Shown piece by piece: positions 7,458 through 15,814 of a DNA stretch of 33,847 nucleotides. This DNA is from Candidatus Bipolaricaulota bacterium. Lineage in GTDB: Bacteria; Bipolaricaulota; Bipolaricaulia; UBA7950; UBA9294. The stretch covers positions 1 to 33,847 of the forward strand of contig JALTFO010000028.1 of assembly GCA_027007005.1 (NCBI GenBank). Reading direction: 5' to 3'. The first letter of the stretch is position 1; each line of letters begins with the position of its first letter. Both the position numbers and the translations under genes were made by a program. The notes below the pieces were generated by a model. It worked only from the letters and a program-made list of their open reading frames with translations, had not been told where the DNA came from and did no database searches.

Positions 7458-8312
7458 GTGTACAGGATTCTGAGCAAGCGGACCCTCGGCCCGCAAATTC
7501 GTGAATACATGATTGAGGCGCCGGAGATTGCCCGTGTCGCGAAACCCGGTCAATTCATCGTCCTTCGTCTGCACGAGCGTGGAGAGCGCGTTCCACTCAC
7601 GATCGTCGATACCGATATGAAGACTGGCGGAGTAACAATCCTTGTACAAGAAGTGGGAAAGAGCACGCGTGAGATGGGGGACCACTTCGATGTAGGGGAT
7701 ACTGTTCTCGACTTCGTCGGTCCGTTGGGAGAACCTTCGGAGATCGAGAACTACGGAACTGTGATCTGCGTTGGTGGAGGGCTGGGGATCGCCCCACTCT
7801 ACCCGATCACGCGGGGCCTGAAGAAGGCTGGAAACACAGTTATCGGAATCGTTGGAGCGCGCAGCAAGGATCTCCTGTTCTACATTGATCGGATGGACTC
7901 TGTATGTGATGAACTGATCGTCATGACCGATGATGGATCGAATGGGAACAAGGGGTTTGTCAGCGATCCACTCCACGACATCATCGCCTCCGGCCGGGAA
8001 ATCAACCGCGTGTGGGCGATCGGCCCGGGAATCATGATGAAGGTTGCCTGCAACGTGACGCGCGAGTTCTCTGTGCCGACCGTGGTAAGCTTGAACTCAA
8101 TCATGATCGACGGCACGGGCATGTGCGGCGGTTGCCGTGTCGAGGTTGGAGGAGAGGCGAAGTTTGCCTGCGTCGATGGCCCGGAGTTCGATGGGCACAA
8201 GGTGAACTTCGATGTTCTCATGTCGCGTCAACGCTTCTACCACGAAGAGGAGAGCTGCGCCCTGGAGCGCTACCTGGCAAGCGAGAAGAAGGAAGAAGGA
8301 GCGGTCGCATGA
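7458..8312 (+). CDS. nfnA: NfnA: FAD/NAD-binding small subunit of NADH-dependent ferredoxin:NADP+ oxidoreductase
   Basis: The 284-residue protein has a ferredoxin-reductase layout. It has an N-terminal beta-barrel FAD domain (PGQFIVLRLHERGERVPLTI, about residues 30-49), a Rossmann NAD domain opening with VGGGLGIAPLYPI (105-117), and a C-terminal [2Fe-2S] segment GMCGGCRV...FACVDGPEFDG with C223, C226 and C238. This matches NfnA/NfnS and the related dihydroorotate dehydrogenase electron-transfer (PyrK-like) subunit. The adjacent NfnB settles the choice. NfnAB bifurcates electrons between NADPH, NAD and ferredoxin in anaerobes. The start is GTG 7458 with TAGGAGG eight bases upstream. The stop overlaps nfnB by ATGA, giving tight 1:1 coupling. 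No pyrD is nearby. Confidence 0.9.
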   Translation: MYRILSKRTLGPQIREYMIEAPEIARVAKPGQFIVLRLHERGERVPLTIVDTDMKTGGVTILVQEVGKSTREMGDHFDVGDTVLDFVGPLGEPSEIENYGTVICVGGGLGIAPLYPITRGLKKAGNTVIGIVGARSKDLLFYIDRMDSVCDELIVMTDDGSNGNKGFVSDPLHDIIASGREINRVWAIGPGIMMKVACNVTREFSVPTVVSLNSIMIDGTGMCGGCRVEVGGEAKFACVDGPEFDGHKVNFDVLMSRQRFYHEEESCALERYLASEKKEEGAVA

Positions 8313-9706
8313 GCCGGCAGAAACAGACTCCGATGAGTCAGCAGGACCCACAAGTTCGGATTCATAACTTCGATGAGGTTCCACTTGGATACACGGAAGA
8401 AGAGGCGGTGATCGAGGCCGAGCGCTGCTTGCAGTGCCCCACCGCCCCTTGCGTCAAAGGATGTCCGGTGAGCGTCGACATCCCACGTTTCATTGACCAT
8501 GTCAAGAACAGGCGTTTTGCAGAGGCGATCGCCGCGATCAAGGAGACGAACAGCCTCCCTGCTGTCTGTGGTCGGGTCTGTCCGCAGGAGAGCCAGTGCC
8601 AAGGCGTGTGCACTCTAGGAATCCGCTTCGAGCCAGTGGCCATTGGAAAGCTGGAGCGGTTTTGCGCCGATTGGGAAGCAAAGCACGGAGGCGCTTCTCA
8701 GCAGGTCTTGCCGACAAAGGATCAGCGCGTCGCTGTGATCGGGGCTGGCCCCTCAGGCCTCACCGCAGCCGGCGATCTGCGCAAACTTGGCTATGATGTG
8801 ACGATCTTCGAGCTCTTCCACGTTGCCGGAGGCGTGCTCATGTACGGCATCCCGGAGTTCCGTCTTCCCAAGGAGATTGTGCAGCGCGAGATCTCCGCAC
8901 TAAAGGCGATGGGGGTGAAGATCGAACTGAACAAGGTCGTAGGGCAGCTGTACACGATAGATGACCTCATGTCTCAGGGCTACGATGCGGTCTTCATTGG
9001 CACCGGCGCCGGACTCCCTCGTTTTCTTGGTATTCCCGGAGAGAACCTAAACGGAGTGTACACGGCAAACGAGTTTCTTACCCGCACGAACCTGATGCGT
9101 GCCTTCCTTTTCCCGGAATACGACACCCCGATCAAGGTCGGGAAGAGGGTTATCACTGTTGGTGGAGGAAACGTGGCCATGGACTCGGCGCGCACAGCTC
9201 TTCGCTTGGGGGCAAAGGAATCGATAATCGTCTATCGCAGGAGCGAACAGGAGCTCCCAGCCCGCGCTGAGGAGGTTGAGCACGCCAAGGAAGAGGGTGT
9301 GCAATTCCAGTTGCTGATGAACCCAGTTCGCTTCCTTGAGAAGGACGGAGCGATTGCTGGAGCGGAATGCATCCGCATGGATCTTGGCGAACCCGATGAA
9401 TCTGGCAGACGGAGGCCAGTTCCGATAAAGGGTTCAGAGTTCGTGATAGATGCCGAGACAGTTGTCATTGCCATCGGAAATGGTCCACATCCGCTTGTCC
9501 CCAGAACAACGCCTGGCCTAGAACTCACGCGGCGGGGGAACATCGTGGCCGATCCAGAAACAGGGCAGACGAGCAGGGAAGGAGTCTTTGCCGGTGGCGA
9601 CATAGTCACCGGAGCAGCTACCGTGATTCAGGCAATGGGCGCAGGCAAGCGCGCAGCACTGGCGATCGACCGCTACCTGCAGACGAAGAGAGAAGCCAAA
9701 GGATAG
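8309..9706 (+). CDS. nfnB: NfnB: NADPH-binding large subunit of NfnAB (glutamate synthase beta-like)
   Basis: The 465-residue flavoprotein starts with an iron-sulfur domain holding two four-cysteine sets (C40, C43, C48, C52 and C87, C91, C97, C101) for two [4Fe-4S] clusters. An FAD site (VIGAGPSGLTAAGDLRKLG, from about residue 147) follows, then an NADPH site (VGGGNVAMDSARTALRLG) and the terminal GVFAGGDIVTGAATVIQAMGAGK flavin block. This is the GltD-like subunit family that includes NfnB/NfnL. Pairing with NfnA argues for ferredoxin:NADP+ oxidoreductase rather than glutamate synthase, since no large GltB subunit is present. The start ATG 8309 overlaps the nfnA stop; the frame is open further upstream but that would overlap nfnA. 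The racemase follows after 35 bases, so it may be co-transcribed. Confidence 0.9.
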   Translation: MSRQKQTPMSQQDPQVRIHNFDEVPLGYTEEEAVIEAERCLQCPTAPCVKGCPVSVDIPRFIDHVKNRRFAEAIAAIKETNSLPAVCGRVCPQESQCQGVCTLGIRFEPVAIGKLERFCADWEAKHGGASQQVLPTKDQRVAVIGAGPSGLTAAGDLRKLGYDVTIFELFHVAGGVLMYGIPEFRLPKEIVQREISALKAMGVKIELNKVVGQLYTIDDLMSQGYDAVFIGTGAGLPRFLGIPGENLNGVYTANEFLTRTNLMRAFLFPEYDTPIKVGKRVITVGGGNVAMDSARTALRLGAKESIIVYRRSEQELPARAEEVEHAKEEGVQFQLLMNPVRFLEKDGAIAGAECIRMDLGEPDESGRRRPVPIKGSEFVIDAETVVIAIGNGPHPLVPRTTPGLELTRRGNIVADPETGQTSREGVFAGGDIVTGAATVIQAMGAGKRAALAIDRYLQTKREAKG

Positions 9707-9741
9707 GCATCTTCATTGCCTTGAGGGGGGTTGTGTAGAAA

Positions 9742-10431
9742 GTGCAACAGACTGTGGGTATTCTAGGAGGGATGGGCCCGGAGGCGACGGTGGAGCTGTT
9801 CCGCCGCATCCTCAGTTTCACCCCAGCCAAGCACGATCAGGATCATATCCACGTGATAATCGACAGCAACCCGAAGATTCCGGATCGTACGCGAGCGATC
9901 CTCGGCCTGGGAGAGAGCCCGCTTCCGATGATGATCGAGACGGCACAGAATTTGGAGCGGTCTGGAGCAGACTTCATAGCTATCCCGTGCAACACTTCGC
10001 ACTATTGGCTCTCTGAACTGAGGGGTGCTGTCTCGATCCCGATTATCGACATGATCGCTGAGACAGCGGCGCGTGTCGCTTCCCACATTCCCTCCTTGAA
10101 TAAAGTTGGCCTCCTTGCCACATCCGGGACGCTTAGTAGTGGCCTCTATCAACGTGCATTTGCCGAGTTAGGGATTGCCCTCCTCACTCCTAGCGATGAA
10201 CAGGAAGTGGAGGTAATGGATGGGATTGAACGGATCAAAGCTGGGGGCCATGACGTGCAGGGTTCGTTGATCGACGTCAGTGAACAACTGGTCGGGCGTG
10301 GGGCGGAGGGGATAATCCCTGGATGTACAGAGCTCTCGCTTGTCATTTCGCAGGAACTGCTGCCTGTCCCTGTGTTTGATCCGCTCTCCATCCTCGCGCA
10401 GCGAGCTGTCGCCTTGGCGGGAGACAGATAG
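9742..10431 (+). CDS. Aspartate/glutamate racemase family protein (probable aspartate racemase)
   Basis: The 229-residue protein belongs to the cofactor-independent Asp/Glu racemase family, which interconverts L and D forms with two cysteines. C83 sits in the motif PCNTSH and C195 in PGCTELSL, both intact. The N-terminal VGILGGMGPEAT and the segment DSNPKIPDRT are typical of the aspartate racemase (RacX/YgeA-like) branch rather than MurI glutamate racemase. The start is GTG 9742 with a GAGGGGGG about eleven bases upstream. The stop overlaps the next start by one base. Its partners suggest it converts D-Asp (or D-Glu) released from peptides into the L form, rather than feeding the cell wall. 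Substrate specificity is inference. Confidence 0.88.
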   Translation: MQQTVGILGGMGPEATVELFRRILSFTPAKHDQDHIHVIIDSNPKIPDRTRAILGLGESPLPMMIETAQNLERSGADFIAIPCNTSHYWLSELRGAVSIPIIDMIAETAARVASHIPSLNKVGLLATSGTLSSGLYQRAFAELGIALLTPSDEQEVEVMDGIERIKAGGHDVQGSLIDVSEQLVGRGAEGIIPGCTELSLVISQELLPVPVFDPLSILAQRAVALAGDR

Positions 10432-11513
10432 TGTCACTCGTAGTGCGAAACTTGGGAATTGAGATCGGACGCATTCCCCCCGGGAAGACTGATACGATCA
10501 CAGACGTCCCAGGGGTGCAAGTGGGGCACACCAGCTTGATCGAGGGAGATAGCGTTCGCACTGGCATCACTGCGATTATCCCTCATACTGGGAACCTGTT
10601 CTACGAGAAGGCGCACGCTGCAGCGGTGACGATCAACGGCTACGGCAAAGCGACCGGCTTTCCGCAGATCAACGAACTGGGGACAATTGAGACGCCGATC
10701 CTTCTCACCAACACCCTCAATGTAGGGAAGGCGAGCGACGCTCTCATCGAATGGGTGATCGATAAGTACAGTGCACAAAATCGTGAGATCAGATCGATCA
10801 ACCCAGTGGTGGCAGAGTGCAACGATTCGTATCTGAACGATATTCAAGCGCGTGCAGTGGAGAAGGAGCACGTCTTCCATGCCTTAAACAATGCTTTACA
10901 GGATGCGGTCGAAGAAGGCGTTGTCGGCGCCGGTGTTGGGATGAGCGCGTTTGAGTTTAAGAGCGGTATTGGCAGTGCATCACGAAGTCTCATTATTGAT
11001 GACAAAAGATACACGCTCGGGGTGCTTAGCCTCCCCAACTTCGGACGCAGAGAAGAGCTCATGATCGATGGTGTGCCTGTGGGCCGTATGTTGAGCGATC
11101 GCAGAAAGGACGAAGCTGTACCGGATGTTGGGTCGATAGTGGTCGTTATCGGAACGGACATCCCGTTGTCGCACCGCCAACTGACGCGTGTCGCCAAGCG
11201 TGCCGCATTCGGCATCGCCCGCACCGGAGGAACCTGCCACAACGGGAGCGGGGAATTTGCGATCGCATTCAGCACAGCAAACAGAGTTCCGGGTGACAAG
11301 AAGCGCACATTCTTAGAGGAAAGCAGGCTGAACGATGCCGGCCCCGCGATCAACGAAATCTTTCAGGCGACGATTGAAGCAACGGAAGAATCGATCTTAT
11401 CCGCCCTCTTCTCAGCAAGGACCATCGTTGGGAGGAAAGGGCATCGACGGGTTAATATCCCTACCTCCCAATCCGTTTCTTTTCTCAAAGCGCACGCAGT
11501 ACTGAACACGTAA
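10431..11513 (+). CDS. P1 family (DmpA/BapA-type) peptidase, L-aminopeptidase/D-esterase
   Basis: The 360-residue protein is a full-length P1 (S58) peptidase. These enzymes are made as a precursor that cuts itself before a serine, giving an N-terminal nucleophile enzyme with two chains. The N-terminal TDVPGVQVGHTSL and the block GTIETPILLTNTLNVG are family marks. The self-cleavage site is visible as G272-S273 in HNGSGEFAIAFSTAN. DmpA releases N-terminal L and D residues, and BapA relatives cut N-terminal beta-amino acids. The exact preference cannot be read here. The start GTG 10431 shares a base with the racemase stop, so they are coupled. The next gene has its own promoter, so this one probably ends the nfnA transcript, although no T-tract terminator is visible. 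Confidence 0.9.
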   Translation: MSLVVRNLGIEIGRIPPGKTDTITDVPGVQVGHTSLIEGDSVRTGITAIIPHTGNLFYEKAHAAAVTINGYGKATGFPQINELGTIETPILLTNTLNVGKASDALIEWVIDKYSAQNREIRSINPVVAECNDSYLNDIQARAVEKEHVFHALNNALQDAVEEGVVGAGVGMSAFEFKSGIGSASRSLIIDDKRYTLGVLSLPNFGRREELMIDGVPVGRMLSDRRKDEAVPDVGSIVVVIGTDIPLSHRQLTRVAKRAAFGIARTGGTCHNGSGEFAIAFSTANRVPGDKKRTFLEESRLNDAGPAINEIFQATIEATEESILSALFSARTIVGRKGHRRVNIPTSQSVSFLKAHAVLNT

Positions 11514-11531
11514 GCATTTTCTATAAGTCTA

Positions 11532-11560
11532 TTGATCTTGGAAAGGAATAGTGCTATATT
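11532..11560 (+). promoter_or_regulatory. Sigma70-type promoter of the FadR-type regulator gene
   Basis: TTGATC (11532-11537) and TATATT (11555-11560) lie exactly 17 bases apart. Transcription should start about seven bases past the -10, near 11567. That is only about six bases before the ATG at 11573, so the mRNA may be leaderless. No Shine-Dalgarno is seen in front of the ATG. Confidence 0.65.
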
Positions 11561-11570
11561 GGTCGTACCG
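11560..11570. promoter_or_regulatory. FadR-type GntR operator (TGGT-N3-ACC half-palindrome)
   Basis: TGGTCGTACCG fits the known FadR-subfamily operator pattern TGGT-N3-ACCA except for the last base. It overlaps the end of the -10 element and the expected transcription start, directly before the regulator gene. A bound regulator would block RNA polymerase, so autorepression is the natural reading. Confidence 0.55.
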
Positions 11571-11572
11571 GT

Positions 11573-12334
11573 ATGAACGAAAATGAAGCGTCTCCCATTA
11601 CTATCCACGCGGTAGAGAAGAAGAGTGCCTTTGTGGCCAGATGGGTGGTTGCTGCAGTGAGAAAAGGAAAGTGGAAGGTGGGTGATCGGTTGCCGCCAGA
11701 GAGAGAAATCGCCGAGCAGTTGGGCGTTAGCCGCACCGCGGTGCGTGAGGCGCTGAGCTCCCTACAAATGGTGGACCTGATCGAGCCACGGGTCGGAGAT
11801 GGCAATTACGTCAATGGGTCGGTCGATAGTGAGAGCGACATCGATGATGCGTTAGAAGCAATTACAGAGAGCCAAAGCCTGGTTGAGGTCTGGGTGATAA
11901 GGAAAAAACTTGAAAGTATCATCGCGCGATTAGCACTACGCAAAGCAAATAATGAGGATATACGTAAAATGGAGCGGTGCTTTGCGGCAATAGAACAGGC
12001 GGTGAACAATGTGGACCCAGATGCCTACCTCAGCACAAACAGTGACTTTCATCGTGCCCTTGCTCAAGCAGCAAAGAATCCGTTCCTACGTCGCTCTGTG
12101 CTTCCGTTGATTGAGATTACAGAATATCAGTTGGCACGCGAGGTTACGAAGAGCACGGTTCGTGATCACGGGGTGCATCTTGTGAAGATGCACCGAGACA
12201 TCCTCGACGCGATCATAAACCGTGATGAGGAGCACATGGTTGAAATCATGTCTGATCATTTTAGATCATCAGAAGCTGTTTTTCTCAAAAGACCAAAACC
12301 AAGAAACGGAGGTGATTTGCTCAGGGAAACGTAG
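11573..12334 (+). CDS. GntR/FadR-family transcriptional regulator with FCD domain
   Basis: The 253-residue protein has an N-terminal winged helix-turn-helix (GDRLPPEREIAEQLGVSRTAVREALSSL, about residues 38-65). An all-helical C-terminal FCD domain follows, with the metal or ligand-binding pattern SDFHRALAQAAKNPF and later histidines (DHGVHLVKMHRDIL). FadR-family proteins release DNA on binding small acids, often amino acids, sugar acids or 2-hydroxy acids. The position directly ahead of the peptide importer and isoaspartyl dipeptidase suggests the effector is an amino acid or dipeptide from that pathway. ATG 11573 has no Shine-Dalgarno and sits about six bases from the predicted transcription start; an internal GTG would delete part of the first helix. 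The importer gene follows after 43 bases. Confidence 0.9.
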   Translation: MNENEASPITIHAVEKKSAFVARWVVAAVRKGKWKVGDRLPPEREIAEQLGVSRTAVREALSSLQMVDLIEPRVGDGNYVNGSVDSESDIDDALEAITESQSLVEVWVIRKKLESIIARLALRKANNEDIRKMERCFAAIEQAVNNVDPDAYLSTNSDFHRALAQAAKNPFLRRSVLPLIEITEYQLAREVTKSTVRDHGVHLVKMHRDILDAIINRDEEHMVEIMSDHFRSSEAVFLKRPKPRNGGDLLRET

Positions 12335-12377
12335 TTAGGCAAATGCTGCAGGATAAGGATCAAAAGGAGGTAGTAAA

Positions 12378-13916
12378 ATGAAAAGAGTGGTAGTACTAGT
12401 TCTTCTTGGGTTGCTGGTTATTGGGCTGGCTGGCCTTGTAGGTGTTGCGAAGGACACGATAATCGTTGGTGTCGGAGCACCCCCGCGGACGATGAATCCG
12501 TACGGCTCTGATTCGGACGCGAACCTGTCTGTGATGTCCAATATTTTCGACGGCCTGTTGCAGCGCGATGCGAACGGGACGCTAGAACCGGCACTCGCTA
12601 CGTCTTGGGAGAGGATCGATGCTCTCACGTGGCGCTTCCATCTTCGCCAAGGGGTGAAGTTCCACAACGGGGATGACTTCACTTGGGAGGATGTGAAATT
12701 CAGCATGGAACGGCTGAAGGAACCATACCCTGTCTCCGAGTTCCTCGCGTTTGGCAATCTGATCAAGTCGGTGGAGATGGTGAACGGCGATCCGTGGACG
12801 ATTGATATCGTTACCACCGTGCCTACGCCATACTTCGATCAGAATCTCCATCAGATATTTATCATGGACAAGGAGTCCACAGAGAACCGCTCCATTGGGG
12901 ATATCGGCGAGAATCCGATTGGAACAGGACCATATAAATTCGTAGAATGGGTTAAGGGGTCCTATCTTAAGCTGCAGGCAAATGCTGACTACTGGGGTGG
13001 TGCTCCTTCGGTGAAGTATGCGGAGTTTAGACCTATCACTGAGCCTTCAACCCGTGTCGCTGCCATATCCACCGGAGAGGTCGACATTCTACAGGATGTG
13101 CCAGTGGAGTTGTTTGACAGTATCGCCAAGAATCCAAGTCTACAGGTAATTACTCGTCCGGCACGCCGTTCAATCTGGCTGGGTCTCGGCAATAAGCCTG
13201 GCACCCCAACGAGCGATATCCGTGTGCGCAAAGCAATGTATATGGCAATCAACGAACAGGAGATCATCGACAAGGTGATGTTCGGACATGCGACCCTGTG
13301 CAGCCAGATCCCCGATCCTCCCACCGTAGGTTACGACGCGAGCATCAAGCGCCTTCCCTATGATCCGGATCAGGCAAAGAAGCTCCTCGCTGAGGCTGGA
13401 TACCCGAATGGGTTTACGATCACCCTCACCGGACCAAACGATCGTTACGTGCGCGATGAACAGATTGAAGAGGCGATTGCTTCCCAACTTTCGAAGGTCG
13501 GGATCACGGTCAAGGTTGACAGCAAGCCAAAAGCGGTGTACTTCCCAGAGGTCGATGCGCATCAGCTTGATTTCTACCTCATCGGTTGGTTTGATGGCTC
13601 GTACGACTTTGGCCGTTCGTTCAGTAAGCTGTTGCATAGCGTCGATAAGGATGCTGGATTGGGCGGTCTGAACGGTTCTGGGTACAGCGACGCTACCCTG
13701 GACAAGCTCCTCGAAGCGTCCTCTGGGATCATTAATCCAAAGCTGCGCGGTGAGGAGCTGCAGATACTGAACAAGGTGGCGATGGAGGAGAAGATCGCCA
13801 TCATTCCACTTCACTATCAAGAGGATTCCTATGCGATCTACAAGGCGAGTGGGGTCAATTTCACTCCGCGTTCCGATACGTGGATCGTATTCAAGGATAT
13901 GTCGATTGGTAAGTAA
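12378..13916 (+). CDS. ABC importer substrate-binding protein, family 5 (peptide/opine type)
   Basis: The 512-residue protein has a signal peptide (VVVLVLLGLLVIGLAGLVGVA, with a likely cut near residue 24 and no lipobox Cys) and the full SBP_bac_5 layout. Landmarks are RTMNPYGSDSD and FDGLLQRDANGTLEPALATSW, then LRQGVKFHNGDDFTWEDVKFS and ENPIGTGPYKFVEW, with the long C-terminal lobe after that. These proteins deliver di- or oligopeptides, opines or similar to Dpp/Opp-type permeases. ATG 12378 follows AAAGGAGGTAG, a strong ribosome site. It is followed by a hairpin (13931-13957) that probably keeps binding-protein mRNA more abundant than permease mRNA. Its ligand is unknown; the dipeptidase downstream points to short acidic or isoaspartyl peptides. 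Confidence 0.9.
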   Translation: MKRVVVLVLLGLLVIGLAGLVGVAKDTIIVGVGAPPRTMNPYGSDSDANLSVMSNIFDGLLQRDANGTLEPALATSWERIDALTWRFHLRQGVKFHNGDDFTWEDVKFSMERLKEPYPVSEFLAFGNLIKSVEMVNGDPWTIDIVTTVPTPYFDQNLHQIFIMDKESTENRSIGDIGENPIGTGPYKFVEWVKGSYLKLQANADYWGGAPSVKYAEFRPITEPSTRVAAISTGEVDILQDVPVELFDSIAKNPSLQVITRPARRSIWLGLGNKPGTPTSDIRVRKAMYMAINEQEIIDKVMFGHATLCSQIPDPPTVGYDASIKRLPYDPDQAKKLLAEAGYPNGFTITLTGPNDRYVRDEQIEEAIASQLSKVGITVKVDSKPKAVYFPEVDAHQLDFYLIGWFDGSYDFGRSFSKLLHSVDKDAGLGGLNGSGYSDATLDKLLEASSGIINPKLRGEELQILNKVAMEEKIAIIPLHYQEDSYAIYKASGVNFTPRSDTWIVFKDMSIGK

Positions 13917-13930
13917 TTAGGCAACAAACT

Positions 13931-13960
13931 GTGCGGGGTGGGGAAACCGCCCCGCACTTT
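13931..13960 (+). terminator. Hairpin with T-tract between binding protein and permease (partial terminator or attenuator)
   Basis: GTGCGGGGTGG (13931-13941) pairs with CCGCCCCGCAC (13947-13957) over eleven positions including one G-U pair, with loop GGAAA. TTTATTATT follows. It has the form of an intrinsic terminator with a broken T-run, so some readthrough into the permease genes is likely. Confidence 0.7.
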
Positions 13961-13966
13961 ATTATT

Positions 13967-14935
13967 ATGCTAACATATATTATTAGACGAATTGCGCAGA
14001 GTTTGGTCGTACTTCTCGCTGTATCGATGATCTGTTTTGTCATCTTCCAGTATTTGGGCGATCCAGTGATTACGCTGGCCGGGCGGTACGCGACGCAGGA
14101 GCAGCAGGAGGCGGTACGAGAATCGTTGGGGCTGAACCGCCCGATCTACGTTCAGTACGCTACTTTTTTAGCCAACGCAGCGCGCGGGAACTTCGGTCTG
14201 TCATACGTCTCGCAGGTTCCAGTGATGAAGCTAATCTTTGAGCGCTTGCCAGCGACAGCAGAGATGGCGGCAACTGCAATGTTCATCGCCCTGCTGCTTG
14301 GGGTATCACTTGGGGTAATCTCATCACTTCGACCTCGCTCGCTCTCCAGTAAGGCGATCATGAGTGGTTCCCTCCTTGGAATATCGTTACCCACATTCCT
14401 TGTAGGGATATTGCTCATCCTCGTCTTTGCGGTGATTTTACGCGTTCTTCCTCCGTTCGGCAGGGGGAGAGTAGTGCGTATTGTGGGGACCTGGAGCACT
14501 GGATTCCTCACGCTAGATGGATGGCGCCATTTGATCCTCCCCGCGCTTACCCTAGGAATGTATCAACTTGCCGTTCTGATTCGGCTAACGCGCGGAGGGA
14601 TGCTGGAAGCGTTGCAGGAGGATTATGTGCGCACCGCATGGGCGAAGGGGTTGTCGGCCCATGTTATTATCTTCAAGCATGCTCTGCGTAATGTCCTTAT
14701 TCCAGTAGTCACAATCGCTGGCTTGCAGATGGGCGAATTGATCGCTTTCTCCATCGTCACGGAGAGCATCTTTCAGTGGCCGGGAAGCGGGAAACTCCTC
14801 CTAAACGCGATCTATGAGACGGACAATCCGGTGATCGTTGCTTACGTGATGATCGCTGCAGTGATCATCCTGTCGATAAATATCCTGGTGGACATTCTAT
14901 ATGGGATCCTGAATCCAAGGATAAGCTATGATTAA
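13967..14935 (+). CDS. ABC importer inner-membrane permease, DppB type
   Basis: The 322-residue membrane protein starts MLTYIIRRIAQS, the standard opening of DppB/OppB permeases, with a first membrane helix right after. It then has the periplasmic stretch QQEAVRESLGLNRPIYVQY, further helices, and the cytoplasmic coupling (EAA) loop with DYVRTAWAKGLSAHVIIFKHALRN before the last helices. I chose ATG 13967 because of this opening. There is no Shine-Dalgarno between the preceding hairpin (ending at 13957) and this ATG, and an upstream GTG at 13931 lies inside the hairpin. Its last eight bases overlap the dppC-type gene. It needs a DppC-type partner, which is present, and ATPases, which are not in this window. 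Confidence 0.9.
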   Translation: MLTYIIRRIAQSLVVLLAVSMICFVIFQYLGDPVITLAGRYATQEQQEAVRESLGLNRPIYVQYATFLANAARGNFGLSYVSQVPVMKLIFERLPATAEMAATAMFIALLLGVSLGVISSLRPRSLSSKAIMSGSLLGISLPTFLVGILLILVFAVILRVLPPFGRGRVVRIVGTWSTGFLTLDGWRHLILPALTLGMYQLAVLIRLTRGGMLEALQEDYVRTAWAKGLSAHVIIFKHALRNVLIPVVTIAGLQMGELIAFSIVTESIFQWPGSGKLLLNAIYETDNPVIVAYVMIAAVIILSINILVDILYGILNPRISYD

Positions 14936-15812
14936 TAGTTTATTGCGCTCACGCACGTTAAAACACTTCTTCAAGGACTCGCTGGCTGTCATTGGCGTCG
15001 TCATCCTACTTGTGATGTTAATTGGAGCGATATTCGCTCCGCTGATCGCGCCTCAGAATCCGTATGACCCACGAGCTCTCTCCCTGCAGAATTCGTTGCT
15101 CCCTCCACTCTGGATGCCTGGAGGAAAATCGCCGTTCCTCCTGGGAACAGATGATCAGGGAAGAGACATCCTGAGCACGATCCTCTACGGCTGTCGGACA
15201 TCGTTTACGGTTGGGTTTAGCGTGGTCATTTTAGCGGGGCTGATCGGGGTGACAATCGGCTTGATGGCTGCTTTCTACGGCGGAGTGCTCGATGCGATTA
15301 CGATGCGCATTGCAGATACGCTCTTCTCATTTTCCACCACCCTGATGGCGATGCTCCTACTGGGAATATTCAAGGGCGGTGGTATACCCCTTGTCATTTT
15401 GGCGATCGTCATTGCTGATTGGGTGCGCTATGCTCGAACGATGCGTGGAAGCACCCTTGGAGTGAAGCAAGAGGATTATGTGGAAGCAGCGCGGGCAATC
15501 GGGAGCCGTAATCTACGGATCATGTTCCGTCACATCCTTCCAAACGCCATCCCTCCAATCCTTGTTGTCGCTGCGGTGGACTTCGGTGCTGCTGTAATGC
15601 TAGAAGCGACTCTAAGCTTCCTTGGTGTTGGCGTTCCAATCAACAAGCCGTCGCTTGGAATGATGATATCGAGCGGTAAAAACTACATATACGCAGGTAA
15701 GTGGTGGCTCACAATCTTTCCCGGAATTGCCCTCATCGCCATCGTCCTCGGGGTGAACCTCCTTGCCGACTGGCTGCGCGAGGAGATAAACCCACGATTG
15801 AAGAGGGGATGA
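14928..15812 (+). CDS. ABC importer inner-membrane permease, DppC type
   Basis: The 294-residue protein has the DppC/OppC architecture. It has a first helix at about residues 19-39 (LAVIGVVILLVMLIGAIFAPL), the periplasmic segment HPFGTD-like PFLLGTDDQGRDILSTILYGCR, several helices, and the coupling loop EDYVEAARAIGSRNLRIMFRHILPN. It forms the heterodimeric channel with the preceding DppB-type protein. The start overlaps the previous gene by eight bases, and the next gene starts three bases past its stop, so the order permease-permease-dipeptidase is a tight operon. In most Dpp/Opp operons two ATPase genes follow here; instead a peptidase gene does. Confidence 0.9.
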   Translation: MINSLLRSRTLKHFFKDSLAVIGVVILLVMLIGAIFAPLIAPQNPYDPRALSLQNSLLPPLWMPGGKSPFLLGTDDQGRDILSTILYGCRTSFTVGFSVVILAGLIGVTIGLMAAFYGGVLDAITMRIADTLFSFSTTLMAMLLLGIFKGGGIPLVILAIVIADWVRYARTMRGSTLGVKQEDYVEAARAIGSRNLRIMFRHILPNAIPPILVVAAVDFGAAVMLEATLSFLGVGVPINKPSLGMMISSGKNYIYAGKWWLTIFPGIALIAIVLGVNLLADWLREEINPRLKRG

Positions 15813-15814
15813 TC

